Shown piece after piece: positions 24,715-33,836 of a stretch of DNA of 64,000 nt. The position numbers and the translations under genes were made by a program. The notes under the pieces were generated by a model. That model had not been told where the DNA came from. It did not search any database and saw only the letters and a program-made list of their open reading frames with translations. Origin of the DNA: Anaerolineales bacterium (GTDB lineage Bacteria; Chloroflexota; Anaerolineae; 4572-78; J111); contig JACKAT010000017.1 of the NCBI GenBank assembly GCA_020634935.1, positions 1 through 64,000 on the forward strand. The letters are read 5' to 3'. Numbering within the stretch: position 1 is the first letter of the stretch; each line of letters starts with the position of its first letter.

Positions 24715-25713
24715 TTAGACGCCGTTGACGCGATTACCGCGACGCGGGCGAACCTTGCTGTCCTGCGCTGGCAGGCCGCCGATACGCGGTCGGGGCAGCA
24801 GGCCCGCTTCTGAGATGATTTCGGCAACCAACTCTTCCTGGCGATAGGCCATAACATGGACGCCCGAAACGCCCTCAATTTCTCGCACTTGCTGGATAAT
24901 CTCCACGCAGATGCGCTTGCCTTCTTCAACCTTTTTCTCTTTGGGCGTTTTACGCAGCCGCTCGATAATCGCATCGGGGATGTGAACGCCCGGCACTTTG
25001 GTGCGCATAAATTCCGCCGCCTTTTCCGAACGCAACGGGCCGACCCCCACCAGGAAAAAAGCCTGTTCGTGCAGCCCTAAGTCGCGTACTTTTTGCATAA
25101 ATTGGCGAAAGCGCGGTACATCAAAGCAGTATTGGCTTTGAATGAAATCGGCTCCAGCCTCGATTTTCTTGGCCAGACGGTATGGCCGCCAGTCGTAGGG
25201 CGGGACAAAAGGATTTGAAGCTGCCCCTAAAAAAAGGCGGGGTGGGGTAGTCAGTTTGCGACCGCTGAGAAACATCCCTTGATCCCGCATAATCTTGATC
25301 GTGCGCAAAAGCTGAATCGAGTCGAAATCGAACACGCGCTTGGCCTGGGGCTGGTCGCCGGCGGTGACATCGTCGCCGGTCAGGCACAGGACGTTGGAAA
25401 CGCCCATCGCCGCCGCCCCCAGCACGTCGCCCTGAATGGCGATGCGGTTGCGGTCGCGGCAGGACACCTGAAAGATCGGCGCGTAACCGGCGCGGGTCAG
25501 CAAAGCGCAGATGGCCACGCTCGACATGTGGCAGTGTGCGCCGGAGCCATCGGTGGCGTTGATGGCGTCGCATACCTCAGATAGGACCAGCGCCGCTTGA
25601 TAAACTTCCTCGGGATCGGCGCTGTCGGGTGGGTTTAACTCGGCCGTCACCGCAAATCGGCCGGAACGCAAGACGCGCTCTAAGCGGCCATCTGATTTAT
25701 ATTCATTGTTCAT
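24715..25713 (-). CDS. metF: Methylenetetrahydrofolate reductase
   Basis: 332 residues, TIM-barrel MetF fold: FAVTAELNPPDSADPEEV near the N-terminus, CLTGDDVT (~125), LFLGAASNPF and FIQSQYCFD (~195), and VHIPDAIIERL. It reduces methylene-THF to methyl-THF, probably with MetV as partner, as in acetogens where MetF-MetV takes electrons from other donors. The short basic tail RPRRGNRVNGV is unusual. It lies between metV (upstream) and the AcsE-like methyltransferase (downstream), so its product is that enzyme's substrate. Confidence 0.92.
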   Translation of the reverse strand: MNNEYKSDGRLERVLRSGRFAVTAELNPPDSADPEEVYQAALVLSEVCDAINATDGSGAHCHMSSVAICALLTRAGYAPIFQVSCRDRNRIAIQGDVLGAAAMGVSNVLCLTGDDVTAGDQPQAKRVFDFDSIQLLRTIKIMRDQGMFLSGRKLTTPPRLFLGAASNPFVPPYDWRPYRLAKKIEAGADFIQSQYCFDVPRFRQFMQKVRDLGLHEQAFFLVGVGPLRSEKAAEFMRTKVPGVHIPDAIIERLRKTPKEKKVEEGKRICVEIIQQVREIEGVSGVHVMAYRQEELVAEIISEAGLLPRPRIGGLPAQDSKVRPRRGNRVNGV

Positions 25714-25746
25714 AGGTCCTCACCAGAGGTGGGTAAATGGTCATTA

Positions 25747-25817
25747 GGAGATTAGAGATTGGAGATTGAGTAAGCGAACAGGCACCCTGTTACCCGTCTC
25801 CAGTCTCCAATCTCTAG
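25747..25817. repeat. GGAGATTAGAGATTGG imperfect hairpin
   Basis: TTAGAGATTGGAGA near 25752 pairs with TCTCCAATCTCTAG near 25804. The same word family occurs at 39218-39257 and 56440-56505. Confidence 0.65.
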
Positions 25818-25836
25818 TAACCCATGACTAACACCT

Positions 25837-26334
25837 TCACTTCTCAGCTATAGGAATAACTTCTATCTGATCCCAGGCTTTGGGGACAACTTTATCTTGG
25901 CCGGTCAGCATGTTGATCCAGGCTGATGAGCCTTCTAACTGACGATTAACCGGCGGCTCGATGAGCAGGATTTCGTCGCCGTAGCGCGGCATCTCTAATG
26001 AACGGTTATAGGCTTGCACCCAAACACAGGGTTTATCGGGAAAGACTTCACAGTGGCCGTTGGCGCGCACACCGCCGCACGGCCCGTTGCGGAGGTTTTT
26101 GGGGCAGGACATCGAGCAGGTCATACCGGTGGAGTGCAAAATGCATTGGCCGCACATGCGGCAGTCGAAGACGATACGTTTGGTCCATTCTTCCGGCCCG
26201 CGCAGCCAGCGGTCCATACGCTCGTAACCCAGCCGGGCAATGAGCGGGTCAAGCCAGGTGAAGACGCGATGCGTCAGCCAGTAGGTTTGCTCTAAAAAGT
26301 GAGGATGATTTTGCAGCCATTGTCCAAACTTCAT
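25837..26334 (-). CDS. metV: MetV, zinc-binding partner of methylenetetrahydrofolate reductase
   Basis: About 165 residues from the ATG at 26334, which has AAGGAACG upstream; a longer frame lacks a site. The cysteine cluster CRMCGQCILHSTGMTCSMSC and PKNLRNGPCGGVR is the hallmark of the MTHFR C-terminal/MetV family. In acetogens MetV binds iron-sulfur or zinc through these cysteines and delivers electrons to MetF. Immediately upstream of metF on the same strand. Confidence 0.9.
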   Translation of the reverse strand: MKFGQWLQNHPHFLEQTYWLTHRVFTWLDPLIARLGYERMDRWLRGPEEWTKRIVFDCRMCGQCILHSTGMTCSMSCPKNLRNGPCGGVRANGHCEVFPDKPCVWVQAYNRSLEMPRYGDEILLIEPPVNRQLEGSSAWINMLTGQDKVVPKAWDQIEVIPIAEK

Positions 26335-26363
26335 TGTTCGTTCCTTGATTAGTGGGTTGGTCA

Positions 26364-26407
26364 GATAGTTGGATAGTTTGTGGGTTACAGCCAACTATCT
26401 AACTATC
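26364..26407. repeat. GATAGTTGGATAGTT hairpin
   Basis: Arms 26364-26378 and 26393-26407 match at 14 of 15 positions. It lies in the RACo-metV gap and is made of TAGTTGG words like those at 56697-56790. Confidence 0.65.
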
Positions 26408-26445
26408 AAACTCATAGCTATGGACACCGGTTATTAAATAACCCA

Positions 26446-28518
26446 TCAAAGTTTGACCATGCGGGTCCGCGAGCGGCGGCGACGTCGTCCGTGCTCACCG
26501 GCATCATCGTCATCTGATGGCGACGCCGGCAAAATATCGGCCAGATGGGGGAACGTATCGGAGCGATGGGGAAGGTGAATGGCGTTGACAAATTCAGTCT
26601 GGAAATCGGGATCGATGGCTGTTTCAATGTAGCGCGTCCAGCGGGCAATCTGCTGGGCTTCGATGCGCTTGTCGCGGTTCAACAGGGCGATCCGCGCGCC
26701 ATCGCCGGCGGCGTTGCCGACAGGGTAAACGTTCTCCAGAGCGCAGTCGGGGATGAGGCCCAAGATCATGGCGTATTTGGGGTCGATATAGCTGCCAAAC
26801 GCGCCGGCCAGCAGAATCCGATCAACCGAGGTTAAGCCGGCTCGGTTCATCAGCAGTTTAGCGCCGGCGTAAAGCGCGGCCTTGGCTAACTGAATGTTGC
26901 GCACATCATCCTGAGTAACCAGGATAGGCGCGCCGGTGGCCGACTCCTCGGCGGTCGCCAAAATGTAGGAGCCCTTGCGCTCTTCCCAAACGAGGCGATC
27001 ACTGTCGCAGCGCTGGTTGAAACGGCCATCGGGCCATAGAATCCCGGCCAGAAACATTTCGGCCACAGCTTCGATGATGCCGGAGCCACAAATCCCAATC
27101 GCCAGATGACGGGGCTGCGTTTCCGGCGTTGCCTGCGGGCCTCGCTGCCATTCATTAGACCAGCGTTCGTCGCCGATTACGCGGAAGCGGGCGATTTTGG
27201 TGTCCGGATCGATGCGAACGCGCTCGATAGCGCCGGGGGCGGCTCGAACGCCATAGGTGATCTGCGCCCCTTCAAAGGCCGGGCCGGTGGGACTGGAGGC
27301 GCTGTAGAGCCAATGGCGGTTGCCCAATACGATTTCGGCGTTGGTACCGACATCGACCACCAGCACGTTTTCATCTTGTTGGTAGGGCTGCTCGGCAATC
27401 AAAACGGCCACATTATCGGCCCCGACATGACCGGCTTCGGCCGGCAGCACGTGAACGTAAGCCCCAGGATGCAGCCGCAGGTTTAGTTCGCGAGCCTTGA
27501 TATCCATCGCATCGCGGTTAGCCAGGGCAAACGGCGCGCCGCCCAATTCAATGGGGTTGATGCCTAACAGAATGTGCATCATGGTGGTGTTACCAACCAT
27601 GACGGCCTCGTGAATATCTCTGGCTTGAATATTAGCCTGACGGGCTACACTGGCAGCCAGCCGATTGAGCGTGTCGATGATGGCCGTGTGCATTTTTTCC
27701 AGGCCATCGGTGTTCATCATGGCATAAGAAATGCGGCTCATCAAGTCTTCGCCATACGTGACCTGAGGGTTCATGAACGACTCGGTGGCCAGGATATCAC
27801 CGGTGCGGAGATCGCACAAGAAGCCGGCCACGGTGGTGCTGCCAATATCGACGGCCAGGCCGTAAATCCCTTCCTGGTAGCCGGGCTGAACATCGATCAC
27901 TTCTTGATCATGCCAGAGCGTGACCGTGACCGACCAGTTGCATTTGCGGAGCATCGGCTGCAGGCGGCGCAGCACCGGCAGGTCAAGACGGAGATGCTGC
28001 AACTGCCACTGATCGGCTAAGGCCGATTGCAAACGGCCCCAATCGCCGCGATGTTCGCCGAGTTCGGCCTGATCGACTTCGACGTACAGTTTGCGGATGG
28101 CCGGTTTAATCTCGATGACCCGCTCGGTGGCCGATTTGCGAATGATTTGTTTGTGGGCGCGGCTCTCTTCGGGGACGGTCACCAAGAGATCGCCATAGAC
28201 GTAGGCCGCACAGGATAGGCGACAATCTTCGCTATGGAGGCGCTTCAGCATTCTTTGCTCTTCTTCACCGGGCGGCGATAGGTGACTTGGGTTGGAAATG
28301 ATGCCGTGCTTGGGAAAGGCACCGGCTTCAACCTGCACTTTACATTTACCGCAAGTTAAGCGCCCGCCGCAAATGCTCTCAATTTCCACTCCCATCTGGC
28401 GCGCCGCCGTCAGAACAGATTGTCCCGGCGTAACTCGCCCTCGACGGCCGGAGGGCATAAAAATAACGGTAGGGTCTTGATTGACCGGATGATTGAGATG
28501 ATTGTTATTGGACGACAT
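26446..28518 (-). CDS. Reductive activator of corrinoid proteins (RACo), 2Fe-2S + ASKHA ATPase
   Basis: About 690 residues. The ATG at 28518 is preferred, but a TTG at 28542 is possible; neither has a clear ribosome site. The N-terminal plant-type ferredoxin domain (residues ~20-110) has cysteines in CGGRLTCGKCKV and LSCAAYVYG. The central linker and C-terminal ASKHA ATPase (DUF4445) has GLAVDIGSTTVAGFLCDL, VMVGNTTMMHILLG, VVDVGTNAEIVLG and LLAGAFGSYID. RACo re-reduces inactive Co(II) corrinoid with ATP. The tail GRRRRRSRTRMVKL is Arg-rich, echoing the methyltransferase. First enzyme gene after the GntR regulator. Confidence 0.9.
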   Translation of the reverse strand: MSSNNNHLNHPVNQDPTVIFMPSGRRGRVTPGQSVLTAARQMGVEIESICGGRLTCGKCKVQVEAGAFPKHGIISNPSHLSPPGEEEQRMLKRLHSEDCRLSCAAYVYGDLLVTVPEESRAHKQIIRKSATERVIEIKPAIRKLYVEVDQAELGEHRGDWGRLQSALADQWQLQHLRLDLPVLRRLQPMLRKCNWSVTVTLWHDQEVIDVQPGYQEGIYGLAVDIGSTTVAGFLCDLRTGDILATESFMNPQVTYGEDLMSRISYAMMNTDGLEKMHTAIIDTLNRLAASVARQANIQARDIHEAVMVGNTTMMHILLGINPIELGGAPFALANRDAMDIKARELNLRLHPGAYVHVLPAEAGHVGADNVAVLIAEQPYQQDENVLVVDVGTNAEIVLGNRHWLYSASSPTGPAFEGAQITYGVRAAPGAIERVRIDPDTKIARFRVIGDERWSNEWQRGPQATPETQPRHLAIGICGSGIIEAVAEMFLAGILWPDGRFNQRCDSDRLVWEERKGSYILATAEESATGAPILVTQDDVRNIQLAKAALYAGAKLLMNRAGLTSVDRILLAGAFGSYIDPKYAMILGLIPDCALENVYPVGNAAGDGARIALLNRDKRIEAQQIARWTRYIETAIDPDFQTEFVNAIHLPHRSDTFPHLADILPASPSDDDDAGEHGRRRRRSRTRMVKL

Positions 28519-28542
28519 CGGTGTTTTTGAATGTAGTTCCAA

Positions 28543-28625
28543 AGGTGGCAGTCACTTGAGCATGCTAAATCGACCTATTTGAACGCCCCAGAGGCCAACT
28601 TATCGACAATAAGTGACTGTCACCT
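28543..28625. repeat. AGGTGGCAGTCACTT inverted repeat
   Basis: Arms 28543-28557 and 28611-28625 (AAGTGACTGTCACCT), one mismatch in 15, 53-nt loop. Same family as 43463-43523 and the core of 2875-2910. It lies between the GntR gene and RACo. Confidence 0.75.
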
Positions 28626-28643
28626 GGTTTTTTAAATGTAGGG

Positions 28644-29306
28644 TTAGACCAGTTTGAACATGATCGCTTGAATTTCTTCTTGAAAACTTTTAACGTGCAT
28701 TTTCGAGAGGCGCTCGGCCTGATCGGCATCACCCGATTTAAGCGCTTCCAAAATAGCCGCGTGTTCTAAGATAGCCCCTCGCATATCTCCCACCTGGGAC
28801 AGGGCATAATACCACAGCCGCAAACTGAGGGCATACATGGTAATTAGGGTGTTTTTGAGAAATTTGTTATCGGCGGCGTCGTAGATAATTTCGTGACATT
28901 TTTGATCAATTCCGATCAAAATATCGTAATTGGCCGTAAATCCTTCACGTAGGATATCTTCAAGCAGCATTTCCATTGCCTGCCAATGTTCGGGTTTGCC
29001 GCGTTCAGTGGCCAGGCGGGCAGCCAATCCTTCCATTTCTACCCGCACTTCACACACCCGTAGCAGGTCGGTAACCGCAATTTCGGTTACAAACATGCCG
29101 CGTCGGGGCACGATATCAACCAGCTTCTCCAGCGCCAAACGGTGAAGCGCTTCTCGAATGGGGGTGCGGCCCAACTGAAGGTCGGCTTGCAGGTCGATTT
29201 CATTGATGACTGCGCCGGGCGGCAACTCTAATGAGACGATTTTTTTCTTAATGCGTTTGTACGCCGTTTGGCTTAAAGAAACGCTGCGACCATTTTCTCT
29301 CATCAC
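28644..29306 (-). CDS. GntR-family regulator, FadR/FCD subfamily
   Basis: 220 residues. N-terminal winged helix ~10-75 (AYKRIKKKIVSLELPPGAVI, LQLGRTPIREALHRL), then an all-helical FCD ligand domain with metal-type residues (EVRVEMEGLAARLA, DQKCHEIIYDA, EHAAILEAL). FCD regulators bind small carboxylates and usually repress adjacent genes. Upstream of and co-oriented with RACo, so it probably controls the C1 cluster. A GGTG-N6-CACC site lies 40 bp before its start. Confidence 0.9.
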   Translation of the reverse strand: MMRENGRSVSLSQTAYKRIKKKIVSLELPPGAVINEIDLQADLQLGRTPIREALHRLALEKLVDIVPRRGMFVTEIAVTDLLRVCEVRVEMEGLAARLATERGKPEHWQAMEMLLEDILREGFTANYDILIGIDQKCHEIIYDAADNKFLKNTLITMYALSLRLWYYALSQVGDMRGAILEHAAILEALKSGDADQAERLSKMHVKSFQEEIQAIMFKLV

Positions 29307-29345
29307 GATAATGGCTGATATATCACAGATATATTTTAGATGTGA

Positions 29346-29359
29346 GGTGATGTTACACC
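29346..29359. promoter_or_regulatory. Candidate GntR operator
   Basis: GGTGATGTTACACC (GGTG-N6-CACC) lies 40 bp upstream of the GntR start. GntR/FadR proteins usually bind short palindromes in their own promoter. The assignment is by position and symmetry only. Confidence 0.3.
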
Positions 29360-29504
29360 ACTTTACTATTTTGTCAAGAGGGGAATTAGTCCAACTTATC
29401 CCCCCAGAGTTTTGTTATTTATCATCATCAGCAGACTCGTCAATGGGCGATGATTATGGTACACTTAAAGTTGACATAACTTTCTCAAACGTGAGGGAAT
29501 GGCT

Positions 29505-30248
29505 ATGCCTGTATTAAATTTTTTTCCTCAGATTGATCAATCTTCGGTAGCGATTTTGGGCGCGGCTTTTTTTGTGGTCGTTATCATTAATCTTATTCCG
29601 GTGTTGACTTATCCCTTTTATATTTTTTATGTGGCCATTCATGAGTTAGGGCATGTGTTTGCCGCTTTATTAAGTGGAAGGAAAGTTATAGGTTTTTGGG
29701 TTTTTTCTAATGCCTCGGGGGTTACAGTATCGGAGAAATATAAATCGAATTTTGATTTGTTCATAGGAGCTACAGCCGGTTATATTGGGCGAACATTGTT
29801 TGCTGCCCTATTAATCCTTTTAACAGGTCTACCCCAATTCGCTTCCTATACTTTGATGGGATTAGGCATACTTTTAGTATTACTCATGTTTTTGTACGGC
29901 AAACAGACAATCTCCGACACTGGAAATCTTCCACGAGTTACTCTAGTTTCCACTGCCGGAGTTGGAGTAATTCTTATGGGAATTGCATGGATCGCTGACC
30001 AAGAATGGTCGCTTTTTACATTGGATATCCTGGCTATAGAAGGAGCTTTTATAGCTCTGCATACGATTACTGATGATTTAGCCGCTCAAATTGAAGTAAA
30101 GGGTAGACAACGGAATCTCGATCCAGATCGAGTTGAAGATATTACGGGGTGTTCAGCAAGATTTTGGCAGGTTGCCTGGTCTATCCTCTCGATCATTATT
30201 TTAGGCGCGGCTTTTTGGTTCACCTGGCTTCGAAATTGGCCGGCGTAG
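29505..30248 (+). CDS. M50-like membrane protein with HELGH motif
   Basis: 247 residues from the second ATG, which AGGG places at 7 nt; the first ATG (29499) is too close. Polytopic, with at least five hydrophobic helices. An M50B-type zinc motif AIHELGHVFAALLSGR lies in the second helix (~45-60). The usual second site (NxxPxxxxDG) of site-2 proteases is not obvious, so it may be an M50-like family protein of unknown activity rather than a working protease. AT-richer than its neighbours. Stands alone, divergent from the GntR gene. Confidence 0.75.
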   Translation: MPVLNFFPQIDQSSVAILGAAFFVVVIINLIPVLTYPFYIFYVAIHELGHVFAALLSGRKVIGFWVFSNASGVTVSEKYKSNFDLFIGATAGYIGRTLFAALLILLTGLPQFASYTLMGLGILLVLLMFLYGKQTISDTGNLPRVTLVSTAGVGVILMGIAWIADQEWSLFTLDILAIEGAFIALHTITDDLAAQIEVKGRQRNLDPDRVEDITGCSARFWQVAWSILSIIILGAAFWFTWLRNWPA

Positions 30249-30473
30249 TACGTCACCACTTTAAACTTTGTAAAAATCAAATTACAACTATAATTAACAG
30301 TGGTGCGCGACGCAAATACTGTTATCCTCCCGTCTCTCAGCTTTAACGTTTCAACTCCATAACTCTTTATAGTTTACCGTTCAACAACCATGTTCAGAAC
30401 GCACTATTTATCCCTACCGCAAATTTACTTTCAAATCTATATTCATAAACATACTCAATGAAGAGGAGCCAAA

Positions 30474-31364
30474 ATGCCAAAGAAGAAGCAGAAATCTAAA
30501 AAAGATGACGTGTTAGAGCAAAGCACAAACGGAGCGGTGGCCGTCAAAGAGCATATGGAAGCCACTCCCTCGAAAGAACCCTCAAAGCAATTGAACCGCA
30601 AAGAATACGAGAAAGAACTGTATCGGTTACAAACCGAATTAGTCAAATTGCAAGAGTGGATCAAGGACCAGGGGCTGAAGGTGGTGGTCATCTTCGAAGG
30701 GCGGGACACCGCCGGTAAGGGGGGAACGATCAAGCGTATAATGGAACGTTTGAATCCCCGGATTGTGCGGGTAGTGGCGCTGGGTGTACCGACTGAAAAA
30801 GAAAAGACGCAGTGGTATTTCCAGCGGTACGTCCCGCATCTTCCGGCAGCGGGGGAGATGGTGTTGTTTGATCGCAGTTGGTACAACCGCGCTTTGGTTG
30901 AAAGAGTCATGGATTTTTGCACCGAAGAAGAGTACCGCGAGTTTATGCGCTCTTGCCCTTCGTTTGAGCGGATGTTGGTCCGTTCCGGCATCATTCTGAT
31001 CAAATATTGGCTCTCGGTTAGCGATGTAGTTCAGGAACAACGATTTCAACAGCGTATCCACGATCCCGCTCGCCGCTGGAAATTAAGCCCGATGGATTTG
31101 GAGGCCCGAAGTAAATGGGTCGAATACTCCAAAGCCAAAGACCGCATGATGGAGCATACCGACATCAAACAAGCGCCCTGGTTTGTGGTCAATGCCGATG
31201 TCAAACGGCACGCCCGCTTGAACATTATGAGCCATCTGCTCAGCAAAATCCCCTATGAGGATTTGACGCCCCCACCCCTGGAATTGCCGCCCCGGCAGAA
31301 AAATATAGGCTACGTTCGCCCGCCAATAAATGAACAAACATTTGTACCGGAAGTCTATCCGTAG
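30474..31364 (+). CDS. ppk2: Polyphosphate kinase 2
   Basis: 296 residues. Walker A FEGRDTAGKGG (74-84), Walker B with lid FDRSWYNRALVERVM (132-146), and PPK2 signatures WYFQRYVPHLPAAGEM and RFQQRIHDPARRWKLSP. The first ~45 residues are a charged, disordered extension. PPK2 class I enzymes transfer phosphate between polyphosphate and nucleoside diphosphates. GAGGAG precedes the ATG. The gene is single and ends in a large repeat hairpin shared with the convergent PHP gene. Confidence 0.93.
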   Translation: MPKKKQKSKKDDVLEQSTNGAVAVKEHMEATPSKEPSKQLNRKEYEKELYRLQTELVKLQEWIKDQGLKVVVIFEGRDTAGKGGTIKRIMERLNPRIVRVVALGVPTEKEKTQWYFQRYVPHLPAAGEMVLFDRSWYNRALVERVMDFCTEEEYREFMRSCPSFERMLVRSGIILIKYWLSVSDVVQEQRFQQRIHDPARRWKLSPMDLEARSKWVEYSKAKDRMMEHTDIKQAPWFVVNADVKRHARLNIMSHLLSKIPYEDLTPPPLELPPRQKNIGYVRPPINEQTFVPEVYP

Positions 31365-31366
31365 AG

Positions 31367-31476
31367 TTTGGGAGTTAATGGAGTTCGTGGAGTTGGTGGA
31401 GTTCGTAGAGTTACGAGTTCCAAGAACCACTCCATCAACTCTATTAACTCCATCAACTCTATTAACTCTACGAACT
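31367..31476. repeat. Large imperfect hairpin of GGAGTT / AACTCC words, terminator-like
   Basis: The left half repeats GGAGTTNRTGGAGTT; the right half repeats AACTCTATTAACTCCATC. The halves are roughly complementary and fill the gap between convergent ppk2 and PHP genes. Same words as 4154-4199. Confidence 0.7.
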
Positions 31477-32298
31477 TTATTTCAGGCTGGCCCGCGCTGC
31501 TTCAATTTCGATATCCTGTCTGGTTCGATTCAGAAAAATAGAAACATGGCTGTAGCCCGCTTCTTGCAGGATATCGAGGGCTTGCCCATAATTCTCGCCG
31601 ACCCGTTCCGGTTTGTGGGCGTCCGCGCCGATGACGACGGGAATGTGGCGTTGCCGCATTTCGATTAAGATGGCGAAGCCGGGATTCATCTCCGGCACGC
31701 GCTTCTGCAGGCCGGAAGTGTTTAACTCCATCGCGGTTCCCGCTGCGGCAATGCGATCCAGAGCGCGGCGAATATCATCCATAATCCGATCCGGCTGCCA
31801 TTCGGCCGGATGACTATTTTTGACCAGATCGGGATGGGACAATGTGTCGAACAGCCCCGATTCGGCCGACATGGCTAAATGGTCAAAATAGGTCCGTTGA
31901 AAAGCCACGGGATCGCCGTTGAAGTAGAGGGTTTTGTATTCAGAAAGATCAGAGTGAATGGAGCCAAGCACATGGTGGAATTCAGCCCGGTCTAATAATT
32001 GCGCCAACCACAGCTCGGCGCCGGGGTAGTAGTCACACTCCATGCCCAGCCGCACGTCAACTCGGCCGGCCCATGCCTGGCGCGCTCGCGCCACCAGCGC
32101 CAAATAATCATCAAATTGATCAACATCCATCCGATACTTAGCCCCCCACGCTTCATTGATGGGATTGTGACAGGTAACGATGATACCTTTGAGTCCGCGC
32201 TTTTCGGCCACAGCCGCGTAAGCTTCCGGCTCGCCGGTGGCATGTTTACAGAGAGGGGTGTGCATGTGAGACTCGTAGAGGATTGGGTCAGTAAGCAT
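31477..32298 (-). CDS. PHP-family phosphatase, histidinol-phosphatase (HisK) like
   Basis: 273 residues. PHP metal motifs: HMHTPLCKHA (N-terminal HxH), VTCHNP, MECDYYPG (E-x-D), LGSIHSDL, LSHPDLV and a final GADAHKP (D-x-H). Gene order gives no other his genes, so the substrate could be histidinol phosphate or another phosphoester. The closest pattern I recall is HisK-type histidinol-phosphatase. Confidence 0.85.
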   Translation of the reverse strand: MLTDPILYESHMHTPLCKHATGEPEAYAAVAEKRGLKGIIVTCHNPINEAWGAKYRMDVDQFDDYLALVARARQAWAGRVDVRLGMECDYYPGAELWLAQLLDRAEFHHVLGSIHSDLSEYKTLYFNGDPVAFQRTYFDHLAMSAESGLFDTLSHPDLVKNSHPAEWQPDRIMDDIRRALDRIAAAGTAMELNTSGLQKRVPEMNPGFAILIEMRQRHIPVVIGADAHKPERVGENYGQALDILQEAGYSHVSIFLNRTRQDIEIEAARASLK

Positions 32299-32523
32299 AA
32301 AAACTTGTTTCTCCTTTTTGGCAACTGAAACGATTAATAATATGATCAGGTCACTTAATGAATTTTATACCACGGGCACCAGATACCAAAAAACCGTCTT
32401 TTTGACTGCATAGCTGAGGCAAATGTAGGGCCAATACCTTGGCAATCTCGGTTCAAGCTATATCATTTTACCGGGAAGCTAACGCCACAAAATTCAGGTA
32501 GCAACTGATGAAAGATAAAAATC

Positions 32524-32970
32524 ATGATCTACGAATATCACCAGGGCAATTTTCTAATTAGCACCGACCCTGACCGGTTGGACATCGACACTATCCACAG
32601 CTTCTTGGCTCATTCCTATTGGATACAAGATGTACCGAAAGATCTCGTGGCCAAATCGATCGAACACTCGCTCAATTTTGGCGTATTTGATCAAGCGCAG
32701 CAAATCGGTTATGCTAATGTGGTCACGGATTTCACCCATTTCGCCTATATCCAAAACGTGTTTGTATTGGAAGCCTACCAGGGCAATGGGCTCGGGCGTT
32801 GGTTGATGGAATGTATTGTAGCGGCTTTGCAGTCACAAGGCATCCGGCGCATTATCTTAGTGACCAAAGATGCCCAAACCTTTTACAAAAAATGTGGTTT
32901 TGAGTCGCTCAGTAATCAAGACGGCTGGCTGGAAATTTTAACAGAAAGCCCGTGGTCTAAGTCGGAGTGA
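32524..32970 (+). CDS. GNAT-family acetyltransferase
   Basis: 148 residues. Acetyl-CoA loop motif A: VFVLEAYQGNGLGRWLMECI (Q/R-x-x-G-x-G/A variant QGNGLG). The later strand-helix YKKCGFES is also typical of GNAT. N-terminal HSFLAHSYW is common in GNAT proteins of uncharacterised substrate (YitI/PA4794 like). Start ATG at 32524; the ribosome site is weak (GATAAAAATC). No operon partner. Confidence 0.85.
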   Translation: MIYEYHQGNFLISTDPDRLDIDTIHSFLAHSYWIQDVPKDLVAKSIEHSLNFGVFDQAQQIGYANVVTDFTHFAYIQNVFVLEAYQGNGLGRWLMECIVAALQSQGIRRIILVTKDAQTFYKKCGFESLSNQDGWLEILTESPWSKSE

Positions 32971-33047
32971 TCAGGAGATTAGAGTAAAGAAGATTGGCGA
33001 ACCAACTAATTAACCAATTAACAATCAAACCCATTAAGGATATATAG

Positions 33048-33501
33048 ATGCCAATCAATTTTGCGGTGAATTACTCGAAGGAACTGGCCGAACTGGTTCA
33101 GGCCGGTCAAGTGAATATCGATTATTTCAAATGTCCGGCCTGGCCGGAATTGGTCGCTGACGCCCAAAAAATTTGTCAAGTGTATGTCCATTTCCCGTGA
33201 AATACATATCACCGGCTTGCAAATTGTCGATGCAGTGTGGGCAAGCGTCTTGCGCACAGCCGGTTACACCGAAGAAAAGATCCGGGCTTTGGCCGGAACC
33301 AAATTGGATCACCTGCCGCTGATCGATACGGATTGGGCTTTCTGTGAATGGCTGGCACAGCAAATTCGCAGCGGCAACTACGGCGATCCCTGGCTAGTAA
33401 CGCTCGAATACGGTGGCGCCGGTCGGCGGTGGGCCACGATGACGGATAAAGCCATACTGTGCGAACAAGTGCCGCGCTTATATGACCTGATAAAATATTA
33501 A
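33048..33501 (+). pseudogene. Broken TIM-barrel (sugar isomerase-like) gene, internal deletion plus frameshift
   Basis: A good site (AAGGA) precedes the ATG at 33048, which opens MPINFAVNYSKELAELVQ and continues to a stop at 33198-33200 after 50 codons. A second frame from 33184 continues HITGLQIVDAVW ... YGGAGRRWATMTDKA ... to 33501. I read these as the start and the end of one TIM-barrel protein, with the middle (~130-160 residues) deleted and the frame shifted at the junction. Recall only; an aligned full-length homolog would settle it. Confidence 0.6.
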
Positions 33502-33589
33502 AAACACAATCGAGATATTGACAGGTGGCGATAGACGCTTAGAAAGTTGTCGTCTCAGCGATTTGTTCTACGAAATCTATTTTCAGAGG

Positions 33590-33820
33590 AGTACGATAGT
33601 CTCAGATGAGACGAGACCGGGAATGAAAATATAGGAGCGACAAAGCAAGCTTTGTCATACTGACGGTTAGGTCAAAGTAAACTTTGACGCTCCAGGTCGT
33701 TATTTTCAAGGGAGTCTGACAGTCTCAGATGAGACGACACCGACAATGAAAATCGTATTTTTGTTCGTAGTAAGCCCTTTAGGGCTATGTCATCGCTAAA
33801 GCGATTACTACGAGCCTTTA
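33590..33820. repeat. Mosaic of hairpin repeats (GTCTCAGATGAGAC, GACAAAGC, GTCAAAGT, AAGCCCTTTAGGGCT)
   Basis: A 40-bp segment containing GTCTCAGATGAGACGA occurs twice (near 33598 and 33721). Between them sits a unit of the GACAAAGC/GTCAAAGT family (33638-33655, 33670-33687). After the second, CGTAGTAAGCCC...TTACTACG forms another hairpin up to ~33813. Different families are nested in one gap. Confidence 0.75.
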
Positions 33821-33836
33821 TTTTCAAGGGAGACTC

